Below the pieces are notes generated by a model. It had not been told where the DNA came from. It ran no database searches and was given only the letters and a program-made list of their open reading frames with translations. The position numbers and the translations under genes are program-made. Source: an uncultured Clostridia bacterium (GTDB lineage: Bacteria > Bacillota > Clostridia > Oscillospirales > CAG-382). From it: a stretch of DNA of 9,633 nucleotides. The DNA lies in NCBI GenBank assembly GCA_905235695.1, contig CAJOMW010000032.1, forward strand, positions 1 through 9,633. The letters run 5' to 3'. This document shows positions 1 to 6,290 of this stretch, piece after piece. Each line of letters starts with the position of its first letter. Position 1 is the stretch's first letter.

Positions 1-629
1 ACGTCCCTGTTCATCGGGCAGACCTCCTGGCAAATGTCGCAGCCCCAGCGTATCTTCCTTGACTTTACCTCGCGCAGCTCTTCGTCCGTAAGCACCTTTC
101 GCTGATTTAGCTCCGATGCGCAGACATCCTTCTTTCCCGAAAGAAAATCGCAGGCTCTCTCACATTCGCCGCACTCAAGGCATTTCTTCGGCTGGCACTT
201 GGCAGGAGAATCCGGCATCATAGTCGTGAGCAGAGAGCCGATGAAAACATAGCTTCCGAGTTCTTCGTTTATAAGCAGCCTGCTGCGGCCTATTACTCCC
301 AGACCTGCAAGGACAGCGGCATAGACCTCGTCTATCGGAGAAGTGTCGCAGAAGACGTAAAATTCTTCGCTCGGATACGTCTCCTTTGCGGCGGATACGA
401 GGCGATTGCCGAGTTCCTTTGCGTAAAGATGATAGTCACGGCTAACGGCGTACAGAGAAATATTGCGGTCGGGGTGCGGACCGGTGTAATAAGGTATAAG
501 CCAAACGATGACGCTCTTTATGCCTTCCGGCATGAGGTGTGGATACACAAGTCGGCAGTCGGCGGCGGATATTTCTCCGAAAGCGCTGATTCCTTCCCTG
601 TCAAAAAAATCTTCAAACACCTTGTACAT
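1..629 (-). CDS. QueG-like epoxyqueuosine reductase family protein, double 4Fe-4S cluster (partial, C-terminus off the window)
   Basis: The first 209 residues are visible. They align by eye with QueG, the cobalamin and iron-sulfur enzyme that reduces epoxyqueuosine to queuosine in tRNA. Visible features in order: a SRDYH segment (residues 63-67, QueG has GRDYH-like); CDTSPIDE (94-101), whose Asp95 matches the QueG catalytic Asp; GLGVIGRSRLLI (109-120); first cluster Cys150, 153, 156, 160; Cys170; and a near-perfect second signature GCDICQEVCPMN (196-207). Differences from classical QueG: the Arg after the catalytic Asp region (usually ER or DR) is Val102, and the usual CPTGA after the first cluster reads CDFLSG. 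All eight expected cysteines are present. The start ATG overlaps the folC 3' end by 17 nt; AGAAAGG lies 12 nt upstream, so translation is probably coupled to folC. It could be true QueG or a divergent paralogue with another substrate; the family is secure, the substrate is not. Confidence 0.85.
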   Translation of the reverse strand, partial: MYKVFEDFFDREGISAFGEISAADCRLVYPHLMPEGIKSVIVWLIPYYTGPHPDRNISLYAVSRDYHLYAKELGNRLVSAAKETYPSEEFYVFCDTSPIDEVYAAVLAGLGVIGRSRLLINEELGSYVFIGSLLTTMMPDSPAKCQPKKCLECGECERACDFLSGKKDVCASELNQRKVLTDEELREVKSRKIRWGCDICQEVCPMNRD

Positions 630-1890
630 ATTCGTTATAAGCCTTTCTTATATCCGATGAGAAATACAGCGAGCCGAGTGCGGCGACGACGCCGTCTTTT
701 CCGGCTCTTTCAACAGCCCTGCTCACCGCCTCCGAAAAGCCTTCACAGCTTACCGCTCTTCCTCCGAGTGCTTCTATATGCCTCATAAGATCTTCGGCCG
801 GCATTGAGCGCTCGTTTTCCGGCGTTACAGTGAAAAACATATCGGCCAGCGGCACTATCAGCGAGAACATTCCGTCAATATCCTTATCTGCCATTGCTCC
901 GACGATGAAAACCGTCTTTTTTTGCCCAAACAGTGCGCCTATACTCTCTGCGGCGGCCTTCATTCCGTGCGGATTATGTGCGCCGTCGAGGATAAAGGTC
1001 GGCTCCCTTCCGAGTATCTCGAATCTTCCGCTCCATTTTGTCTTTCGCAGACCTTCTTTTATATTCTCGTCGGTTATGTCATAGCCCTTTTTTGCGAGCA
1101 GTCTGACAGTCTCAACAGCGAGTGCACAGTTTTTCGGCTGGTACGTGCCTGAGAGGGGTATTTTTATGCCGCAAAGTCCCTTGTAGTCAAAGGTACTGCC
1201 GTCTGTACCGGTCTTTAAATTTTTGATTTCGGAAAAGTCGGCGGTGACAAGGTTCGCTCCGCTTCTTACGCAAGCGGACTTTATGACTTCGTACGCCTCT
1301 CCCTCGCTCTCGTATGACGCTGTGTCTCCGCCCTTTATTATGCCTGCCTTTGCCTTTGCTATTTCAGCTATTGTAGAGCCGAGCTGCTTTGTATGGTCAA
1401 GCCCTATCGACGTTATAACGGCGCACTCGGGGGTGTCTATTACGTTCGTTGAGTCGAGTTCTCCGCCCATTCCGACTTCAAGCACGACTATATCGCACTT
1501 ATTCCTCGCAAAGTACTCAAAGGCAAGTGCGGTTATGACTTCAAACTCCGTCGGCGGATCGCTCATGCCGTCGGCGTAGGGACGGATATAGTCTGTCAGC
1601 TCTTCAAGCTCCTCGTCGGTTATGCTCTTGCCGTTTATCTGCATACGCTCATTGAAGCGGTTTATATACGGCGAGGTATACAGCCCCGTCTTATATCCGG
1701 CTTCTTGGAGGACGGAGGATATATAGGCGCACACAGAGCCCTTGCCGTTAGTCCCGGCTACGTGGACGAATTTCAGCTCTTTCTGCGGGTTGCCCATAAG
1801 TCCGAGAAGCTCTCTCGTCCTTGAAAGTCCCGGCTTTGAGCCGAGCCACTTGATTTTATGTATGTATTCGAGAGTTTTTTCTATGCTCAT
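613..1890 (-). CDS. folC: Bifunctional folylpolyglutamate synthase / dihydrofolate synthase
   Basis: Cytoplasmic Mur-ligase-family enzyme that adds glutamate to dihydropteroate and/or to reduced folates using ATP, making the polyglutamates that are kept in the cell and used by one-carbon enzymes. At 425 residues it has normal full length. Visible motifs: P-loop GTNGKGS (46-52), TSPYINRFNERMQING (72-87), LEVGMGGELDSTN (137-149), SIGLDHTKQLG (161-171), KAGIIK (181-186, the usual carbamylated-Lys segment), GRFEIL (288-293), and LDGAHNPHG (301-309) at the start of the C-terminal ligase domain, with ALGSLYF (404-410) near the end. The start ATG overlaps the folT stop as ATGA. The only GGAGG (1909-1913) lies 18 nt upstream, too far for a normal SD, so coupling to folT is likely. 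Second gene of a THF-riboswitch operon. Whether it has both activities cannot be told from sequence alone. Confidence 0.97.
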   Translation of the reverse strand: MSIEKTLEYIHKIKWLGSKPGLSRTRELLGLMGNPQKELKFVHVAGTNGKGSVCAYISSVLQEAGYKTGLYTSPYINRFNERMQINGKSITDEELEELTDYIRPYADGMSDPPTEFEVITALAFEYFARNKCDIVVLEVGMGGELDSTNVIDTPECAVITSIGLDHTKQLGSTIAEIAKAKAGIIKGGDTASYESEGEAYEVIKSACVRSGANLVTADFSEIKNLKTGTDGSTFDYKGLCGIKIPLSGTYQPKNCALAVETVRLLAKKGYDITDENIKEGLRKTKWSGRFEILGREPTFILDGAHNPHGMKAAAESIGALFGQKKTVFIVGAMADKDIDGMFSLIVPLADMFFTVTPENERSMPAEDLMRHIEALGGRAVSCEGFSEAVSRAVERAGKDGVVAALGSLYFSSDIRKAYNEYVQGV

Positions 1891-2447
1891 TTTCCGTTCT
1901 TTTCAGTACCTCCGCGTTTCGTGCCAAACATCTTTACGAGTTGTCCGCCTTTAAGGAGGGCATAGAGAAGTGCTATTTCTGTTACAGTCTGAATGACGTT
2001 TATAAGTGCCCTTTCTGCAAAAAGAGCAATAAACGGCGACGAATACAGCCACGACAGACACAGCGTCTTCCAGAAAAACGACGCTATAAGCTCGGTTACC
2101 GCAACTGTTATACTTATGACAAATATGTTTGATATGCCGTTCTTTACTCTGCCTTTGAAAAGCATCGCGCTTACTCCCGGCAGCGCTCCTATGACTATCA
2201 TTGAGAGCGTCATCGGAAGGTACGGCATATATCCTCCCAGAAGGATACAGCCGAGAAAATCCGAGAGCGCACCACAAATCGCACCGGCCACGGGTCCGAA
2301 GAAAATTCCGCAAAGCATTATCGGAACGTTTCCGATCGTGAGCCGCAGGGTGTCGGTGTTGATAATCACGAGGATTCTCGTAAATACTATGGCAAGAGCC
2401 GTAAACATCGCTATGCCCGTAAGCATTCTCAGGTTGATTTTTCGCAT
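1887..2447 (-). CDS. folT: ECF transporter S component, folate-specific (FolT)
   Basis: Membrane substrate-binding (S) subunit that captures folate and works with a shared ECF energizing module (EcfT plus two ATPases), which is not encoded in this window. It has 186 residues and about six hydrophobic segments, roughly at 8-28, 39-60, 62-76, 78-96, 106-126 and 137-165. Family hallmarks are the TIGNVPIMLCGIFFGPVAG stretch (37-55), GALSDFLG (59-66), and the YMPYLPMTLSMIVIGALPG block (73-91), the usual S-component pattern of this folate group. The start ATG has an excellent AGGAGG 7 nt upstream (2455-2460). That site can be masked by the leader hairpin, and a THF riboswitch lies upstream, which strongly supports folate rather than another vitamin as ligand. 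First gene of folT-folC-queG-like. Confidence 0.93.
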   Translation of the reverse strand: MRKINLRMLTGIAMFTALAIVFTRILVIINTDTLRLTIGNVPIMLCGIFFGPVAGAICGALSDFLGCILLGGYMPYLPMTLSMIVIGALPGVSAMLFKGRVKNGISNIFVISITVAVTELIASFFWKTLCLSWLYSSPFIALFAERALINVIQTVTEIALLYALLKGGQLVKMFGTKRGGTEKNGK

Positions 2448-2449
2448 AA

Positions 2450-2491
2450 AAATACCTCCTCATATTGTCGCTGCACTGAGGAGGGGTATTT
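2450..2491 (-). promoter_or_regulatory. SD-sequestering hairpin of folT (riboswitch expression platform)
   Basis: On the minus strand the folT SD region GAGGAGG (2461-2455) can pair with CCTCCTC (2484-2478), and TATTT (2454-2450) with AAATA (2491-2487). This gives 7 plus 5 base pairs, with a 2-nt bulge (2485-2486) and a 16-nt loop (2462-2477). The structure hides the SD completely. A competing helix is visible: GCTGCA (2505-2500), overlapping the 3' strand of riboswitch P1, can pair with TGCAGC (2475-2470). That helix encloses the anti-SD and would leave the SD free. There is no U-tract, so translational rather than transcriptional control is inferred. The pairings are seen directly; the switching is inferred. 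Confidence 0.8.
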
Positions 2492-2502
2492 CTCCGGTAT
2501 GC

Positions 2503-2607
2503 AGCAGCGGGATGCGACGACGTTACCGCAAGCGGCTTTTACCGCTTTTCGTCCGCCCGGCAACTCCCCGTCCGGCCGACACTTTACGCAGCGTCATCTA
2601 CTCTGCT
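2503..2607 (-). promoter_or_regulatory. THF (tetrahydrofolate) riboswitch, class I
   Basis: The minus-strand leader of folT matches the THF aptamer. P1 is AGCAG (2607-2603) with CTGCT (2507-2503). The conserved AGAGTAGATGA start runs from 2604. P2 is GATGACG (2598-2592) with CGTCGTC (2522-2516). The conserved GCGTAAAGTGT follows (2589-2579). P3 is an interrupted GC-rich helix between 2580-2572 and 2560-2551, capped by loop ACGGGGAGTTG (2571-2561), which resembles the conserved pseudoknot loop. P4 is AAGCGG (2547-2542) with CCGCTT (2535-2530). The 3' conserved GCATCCCGCT closes P1. Known THF riboswitches sit before folT, folE or folC in Clostridia and Lactobacillales, so sequence, fold and gene context all agree. 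Confidence 0.95.
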
Positions 2608-2615
2608 TTTTTCTC

Positions 2616-2644
2616 ATTTTATCACTCATATATATGTATTTCAA
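2616..2644 (-). promoter_or_regulatory. Sigma-A type promoter of the folT operon
   Basis: On the minus strand, a -35 box TTGAAA (2644-2639) and a -10 box TAAAAT (2621-2616) are separated by exactly 17 nt. The expected transcription start, near 2609, falls at the first base of riboswitch P1, which supports the assignment. Confidence 0.8.
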
Positions 2645-2697
2645 GAACATAATGTAAAATATAATGAAAATAATTGCCCTTTTACGGTCAAAACGCA

Positions 2698-2715
2698 AGA
2701 TTTTGAGCAAAATCT
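2698..2715. repeat. Inverted repeat next to the -35 box of the CNNM gene
   Basis: A perfect AGATTTT-GAGC-AAAATCT palindrome (7-bp arms, 4-nt centre) lies directly upstream of the -35 box TTGCTT. The arms can be extended by GCA (2695-2697) with TGC (2718-2720), leaving a 2-nt bulge, so the extended form overlaps the -35. It may be an operator for an unknown regulator. It is too AT-rich to be a convincing terminator for anything upstream. The symmetry is seen; the function is a guess. Confidence 0.5.
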
Positions 2716-2716
2716 A

Positions 2717-2745
2717 TTGCTTTTTTCTCATAAGTGTAGTATAAT
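2717..2745 (+). promoter_or_regulatory. Sigma-A type promoter of the CNNM/CorC-type gene
   Basis: A -35 box TTGCTT (2717-2722) and a perfect -10 box TATAAT (2740-2745) are separated by 17 nt. Transcription should begin near 2752, giving a leader of about 40 nt before the ATG at 2792. That is too short for a metal-sensing riboswitch. Confidence 0.8.
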
Positions 2746-2791
2746 ATCAGGTAGTTTATACTCATAAAAATTAAGGAGTTGATTTTTTATC

Positions 2792-4123
2792 ATGGACCCT
2801 GCCAGTCTAATAATACTTATTATACTAGTATTGTTATCGGCATTTTTCTCAGGAACTGAGACCGCCTACACGAGCGTGAACAAGACGAGGATGAAGACGC
2901 TTGCACAGGACGGAAACAAAAAGGCGAAGGCGGTAATGAAAATAGAGGACAAATATGAGAAGTTCCTCTCCACTATGCTTGTCGGAAACAACATTGTAAA
3001 CATAGCCGCGACCGCCATTTCCACAATAACATTCACCGAGTTTTTAAACGGCAACGCAGAGCTCGGAGCGACCGTCTCGACCATAGTCATGACGGTAATT
3101 ATACTGATATTCGGTGAAATAACCCCCAAGAACCTTGCAAAGGACTTTTCCGAGCGCTACACCATGGCGGTGAGCGGAATAGTTCGCTTCATAATGTTCA
3201 TACTTACGCCTCTGACCGTTCTCTTCTCACTTTGGAGAAAGCTTCTGACAAAGGTGTTCAAGACCGGCTCCGGCGCATCAATAACCGAAGACGAGCTGAT
3301 AACGATGGTTGAGGAGGCGCAAAGCGAAGGCGGCATTGACGAGCACGAGGGCGACATAATAAGAAACGCTATCGAATTCAACGATCTTGAAGTGTCGGCG
3401 ATACTTACACCGAGAGTAGACATAATCGCAATAGCGGACGACACGCCCCTATCCGACATACTCGAAGAATTCAGGGCGAGCGGCTTCTCAAGGCTGCCCG
3501 TCTACAAGGAAACGATAGACAACATCATAGGAGTCATTCACGAAAAGGACTTCAATAAATTGCTCTACGACGGAAGTGCAAGCGATATCTCGAGCATCAT
3601 TCACGAGGTGCTCTGCATAACCGAGGGCATGAAAATATCAAAGCTTCTGCGCGAGTTTCAGGAAGCCAAGACTCACATGGCGATAGTTGTGGACGAATAC
3701 GGCGGAACGGCAGGTCTTGTCACGCTTGAGGATGTTCTTGAAAGTCTGGTCGGCGAAATCTGGGACGAGCACGACGAGGTTATCGAGAGCATAAAGCAGA
3801 CAGACGACAACGTATATCTCGTAAACGGCGGTGCTTCGCTCAGCGAGCTTGAGGACATACACGCATTCCCCGACGAGGTGCTTGAGGAAAACGCCACGGT
3901 CAACGGCTGGGTGCTCGATGAGCTCCTCGGAAAGATACCGGAGGTCGGCGACAGGTTCGATTATGAAAACCTGTCGGTCGAAGTAATGGCAGTGGACGGC
4001 AGACGTGCTGCGGAGATAAAGATAACCGTGCATCCCATCGAGGACGATGAGGATAAGGCGGACAAATCGGGGGACGAAGGCAGCGACGAAGATAAGTCCG
4101 AGGAAGACGCCAAGCAGCAATAA
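2792..4123 (+). CDS. CNNM/CorC-family membrane protein (DUF21-CBS-CBS-CorC_HlyC), probable Mg2+/metal transporter
   Basis: Integral membrane protein of the hemolysin C/CorC/CNNM group, whose studied members (e.g. MpfA, CorC) act in Mg2+ or Co2+ efflux. At 443 residues it has usual length. The DUF21 domain (about 1-155) has the signatures FFSGTETAYTSV (18-29), LVGNNIVNIAAT (63-74) and GEITPKNLA (108-116), with hydrophobic segments near 5-20, 62-82, 92-110 and 126-147. A CBS pair spans about 205-328, including SRLPVY (233-238), GVIHEKD (247-253) and DEYGGTAGLVTLEDVLE (301-317). A CorC_HlyC domain covers about 335-415, followed by a highly acidic Asp/Glu/Lys tail (417-443). The start is the ATG at 2792: AAGGAG (2773-2778) is 13 nt upstream, a long spacing, but an in-frame TGA (2780-2782) excludes an earlier start. 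Single-gene unit, divergent from folT, ending at a strong terminator. The transported ion cannot be read from the sequence. Confidence 0.93.
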   Translation: MDPASLIILIILVLLSAFFSGTETAYTSVNKTRMKTLAQDGNKKAKAVMKIEDKYEKFLSTMLVGNNIVNIAATAISTITFTEFLNGNAELGATVSTIVMTVIILIFGEITPKNLAKDFSERYTMAVSGIVRFIMFILTPLTVLFSLWRKLLTKVFKTGSGASITEDELITMVEEAQSEGGIDEHEGDIIRNAIEFNDLEVSAILTPRVDIIAIADDTPLSDILEEFRASGFSRLPVYKETIDNIIGVIHEKDFNKLLYDGSASDISSIIHEVLCITEGMKISKLLREFQEAKTHMAIVVDEYGGTAGLVTLEDVLESLVGEIWDEHDEVIESIKQTDDNVYLVNGGASLSELEDIHAFPDEVLEENATVNGWVLDELLGKIPEVGDRFDYENLSVEVMAVDGRRAAEIKITVHPIEDDEDKADKSGDEGSDEDKSEEDAKQQ

Positions 4124-4141
4124 AGATAGATATAAAAATTT

Positions 4142-4173
4142 TCAGACCGAAGGTGACTTCGGTCTGATTTTTT
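4142..4173 (+). terminator. Intrinsic terminator of the CNNM gene
   Basis: A perfect 11-bp stem TCAGACCGAAG / CTTCGGTCTGA with GTGA loop is followed directly by six T residues (4168-4173). It lies 18 nt after the TAA. On the minus strand the stem is followed by AAAATTTTT, so it could also help stop transcription from the convergent esterase operon. Confidence 0.92.
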
Positions 4174-4186
4174 GTATAAATCCGAT

Positions 4187-4214
4187 ATAATGGACTGCTC
4201 ATGCAGTCCATTAT
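4187..4214. terminator. Second hairpin between convergent units, probable terminator of the minus-strand operon
   Basis: A perfect 12-bp stem ATAATGGACTGC / GCAGTCCATTAT with loop TCAT lies 6 nt from the esterase stop codon. The flank on the plus strand is T-rich (ATTTTAATTTATTTT) but without a clean U-run, and on the minus strand it is TATCGGATTT. It may back up the first terminator, end the minus operon, or protect a 3' end. The hairpin is certain, the function less so. Confidence 0.6.
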
Positions 4215-4220
4215 TTTAAT

Positions 4221-5024
4221 TTATTTTATTCTCTTCATCCACTCAATCGACATATCTACCCACTCAGCATAGCTGTTGTCCTGCAAATCCTCTCTTCCGC
4301 AGCTCGTCTCGCTTGTTCCGAGCGCCATGCCGTGACTGCCGTGCGGATATATGTGCATCTCAAACATTATTCCCTTTTCCGCCAGTGCGCTTGCGTATGC
4401 CAACGAGTTTTTTACCGATACTGCCTCGTCCTCCGCCGTATGTATTATAAACGCCGGAGACGTGTGCTCGCCTACCTTCTTCTCAAGGCTGAAGCGCTCT
4501 CTCATCTTATCGTCGTCTATGTATCTGCCGAGAAGATTTACAAAGCTTCCGAGATGCCCGAATTCCTCAGACGAGCTTATTACCGGATAGCAGAGCACCG
4601 TTCCCTTCGGTCTGTTTATTCCGTATTCAAATCCGCCCTTCCCGTTAAGCTCCCCATCGTTCCAGAGCGTACCGAGTGAGCAGGCGAGATGTCCGCCTGC
4701 CGAAAAGCCCACAGCAAACACTCTGTCTCTGTTTATATTGAAATTCGCCGCATTGTTTCTTATCCACGCCATCGCCCTTGAAGCGTCGAGCAAGGGCATG
4801 TACGGCTCATCGGGGCAAATGGTATAATTCAGGACAAATGACATCATTCCCCTTGCACTGTATGCAAGCGCTATCGGCTCTCCCTCTCTGACAGAGCAGT
4901 CCTGGTAGGCGCCGCCGGGTATAACGAGAATAGCGTCTCTTTCGTACTCCATGCGATCGGGCACATACGCCGTTATGTATACGTTTTCGTTCTCTCTGTC
5001 AAGCTGTATCTTATTTATCTTCAT
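4221..5024 (-). CDS. Alpha/beta hydrolase, acetyl esterase / carbohydrate-esterase-like (BD-FAE type)
   Basis: 267-residue single-domain alpha/beta hydrolase. The oxyanion-hole segment is LVIPGGAY (33-40), the nucleophile elbow GFSAGG gives Ser108 (106-111), the likely acid is Asp199 in HTAEDEAV (195-202), and the likely catalytic His231 is in HGSHGMAL (228-235). All four catalytic elements are present and in the right order. This subfamily often removes acetyl or other acyl groups from sugars, but the substrate here is unknown. There is no signal peptide or membrane segment, so the enzyme should be cytoplasmic. The start ATG is supported by GGAGG (5035-5039) 10 nt upstream, inside the 16-nt gap after the SLH gene, so it is the last gene of the PBP-SLH-esterase cluster. 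A role on imported oligosaccharides or on a cell-wall precursor would fit but is inferred. Confidence 0.85.
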   Translation of the reverse strand: MKINKIQLDRENENVYITAYVPDRMEYERDAILVIPGGAYQDCSVREGEPIALAYSARGMMSFVLNYTICPDEPYMPLLDASRAMAWIRNNAANFNINRDRVFAVGFSAGGHLACSLGTLWNDGELNGKGGFEYGINRPKGTVLCYPVISSSEEFGHLGSFVNLLGRYIDDDKMRERFSLEKKVGEHTSPAFIIHTAEDEAVSVKNSLAYASALAEKGIMFEMHIYPHGSHGMALGTSETSCGREDLQDNSYAEWVDMSIEWMKRIK

Positions 5025-5040
5025 TTTTATTTTTCCTCCG

Positions 5041-6264
5041 TTACGGGGTATATCTGCAAGAATCGATCACGGTATTCCCCACCCCTACAAGCTTAAGTGC
5101 ATACGCGTCAACCGCCTCGCCGGTTTGTGCATCGCAAAGCAGCAATACAATTCTGTCGCCGCTGCTGAATACGCCGCTGTATGAATCCGGGTTTGTTTCA
5201 TCGCTCAGCTTTTTGTCAAAGCCGTCCTTTTGCCTCGAATAGTGGCAGATTTCAAAGCAGTATCCTTCGGGCGCCGGGCTGTTTCTGACGTACGAAACGG
5301 TGGGCTTGCCGTTTTCGTTTTCCGTGACTATGCCTGCAAGCTCGGCGGATAAAATTGCGTCCGACACGCTGTTTTTCAGGTATTTTTCGCCGTCTTTCAC
5401 AACATAGCTGTCATCCGGCAGTCCGCTCCTGCCGACAGGCGAAGCACTTGAAGTATCTATTCTTATTCTCTGACTTTTGTCCGTTATAACCGTCGCTACC
5501 TTTGCCATTTCGGCGCGCGTGAGGTTCTTTTCCGGATTAAATGAGCCAAAGTCGTCTCCGCAGAAGATGCCGTTATAATATGCCTTTAACACATAATATC
5601 TGTAAGACTGAGGTATAGAGTAATAGTCTTTGATAAAGGGAATAAAGCCATTCAGCGCCGACTCGTCGTAAGAAGAGCCGTATATGAAGCCGTGACCGAG
5701 TCCGTCCTCCGTGGCGCTCGTTCTTATCTGTGTTCCGTCAAGCTCGAACGAGCGTGTTATAAACGAAGCAAATTCGTATCTCTTGACGGGTGATTCGAGC
5801 TTTGAAGGATCGTCTATGGATATATGCCGCCCGAGAACAGCGCAGCCGTACTGCTCGGCGTCTATGATATTTGCCTCGTACATGAGCTGAACGTAACCGG
5901 CATACCATTTGTCGCTTCCGGCAACGCCAAGCACCTCCATTGCGTCCTTTCGCTTTGCCGCCTCTTTCTCAAGGTCGAGATAGCGCGTGATTATCGCCGC
6001 AGATTCCGCAACGGTAAAGGTGCCGCCCGGAACGAACTGCGTTTCCGTCATTCCCTTTACTATGCCGTTTTCCGAGAGATAGCTCACATACGGGTAAAAC
6101 CAATCACTCTCGCTTACGTCTTCAAACACGGCATCCGCTTTTTCTCTGACGTCCCCCGCCGTCTCGCCCTCGGCGCCGAAGCCGACAAGCGAGCCGAATA
6201 TCAGTCCCACAGCCGAAGAAACGGCATATATTTTCTTTTTAAGTTTTTTCTTGTTGCAAACCAT
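5041..6264 (-). CDS. Secreted S-layer-homology (SLH) domain protein
   Basis: 407 residues. The N-terminus has a clear signal peptide: a basic run KKKLKKK (5-11), a hydrophobic core at about 12-29, and likely cleavage near residue 31. Three SLH-like repeats follow. Repeat 1 is typical, from FEDVSESDWFYPYV (47-60) through GIVKG to ITRYL (92-96). Repeat 2 is diverged with an insertion (about 118-173). Repeat 3 (about 210-261) contains GIFCGDDFGSFNPEKNLTRAE (232-252). SLH domains hold proteins on pyruvylated secondary cell-wall polymers, so this is an exported, wall-bound protein. The C-terminal part (about 285-407) matches nothing I recognise; it includes Cys336, 340, 377 and 403. A weak AGGA lies 9 nt before the ATG in the 26-nt gap after the PBP gene, suggesting cotranscription. 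Confidence 0.88.
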   Translation of the reverse strand: MVCNKKKLKKKIYAVSSAVGLIFGSLVGFGAEGETAGDVREKADAVFEDVSESDWFYPYVSYLSENGIVKGMTETQFVPGGTFTVAESAAIITRYLDLEKEAAKRKDAMEVLGVAGSDKWYAGYVQLMYEANIIDAEQYGCAVLGRHISIDDPSKLESPVKRYEFASFITRSFELDGTQIRTSATEDGLGHGFIYGSSYDESALNGFIPFIKDYYSIPQSYRYYVLKAYYNGIFCGDDFGSFNPEKNLTRAEMAKVATVITDKSQRIRIDTSSASPVGRSGLPDDSYVVKDGEKYLKNSVSDAILSAELAGIVTENENGKPTVSYVRNSPAPEGYCFEICHYSRQKDGFDKKLSDETNPDSYSGVFSSGDRIVLLLCDAQTGEAVDAYALKLVGVGNTVIDSCRYTP

Positions 6265-6290
6265 TTTTGAACGTCCTGTATTCTCGCCTT

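Noticed and set aside
1951..2463. 170-codon minus-strand frame starting within the folT SD
   Set aside because: Out-of-frame shadow of folT; starting at ATGAGGAGG would put the SD inside the gene, and the protein is low-complexity and charged without motifs.
1993..2652. 219-codon plus-strand open frame across folT and its leader
   Set aside because: It is antisense to folT, the riboswitch and the promoter, has no SD, and its protein has no recognisable domain; the folT frame has clear family motifs.
2656..2691. Second upstream promoter for folT with TTGACC (2691-2686)
   Set aside because: No -10 box at 16-18 nt; the nearest TA-rich hexamers are at 19 nt or more, while the 2616-2644 promoter fits exactly with the riboswitch start.
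2746..2791. Possible Mg2+ or Mn2+ riboswitch before the CNNM gene
   Set aside because: The leader after the -10 box is only about 40 nt and shows no conserved structure.
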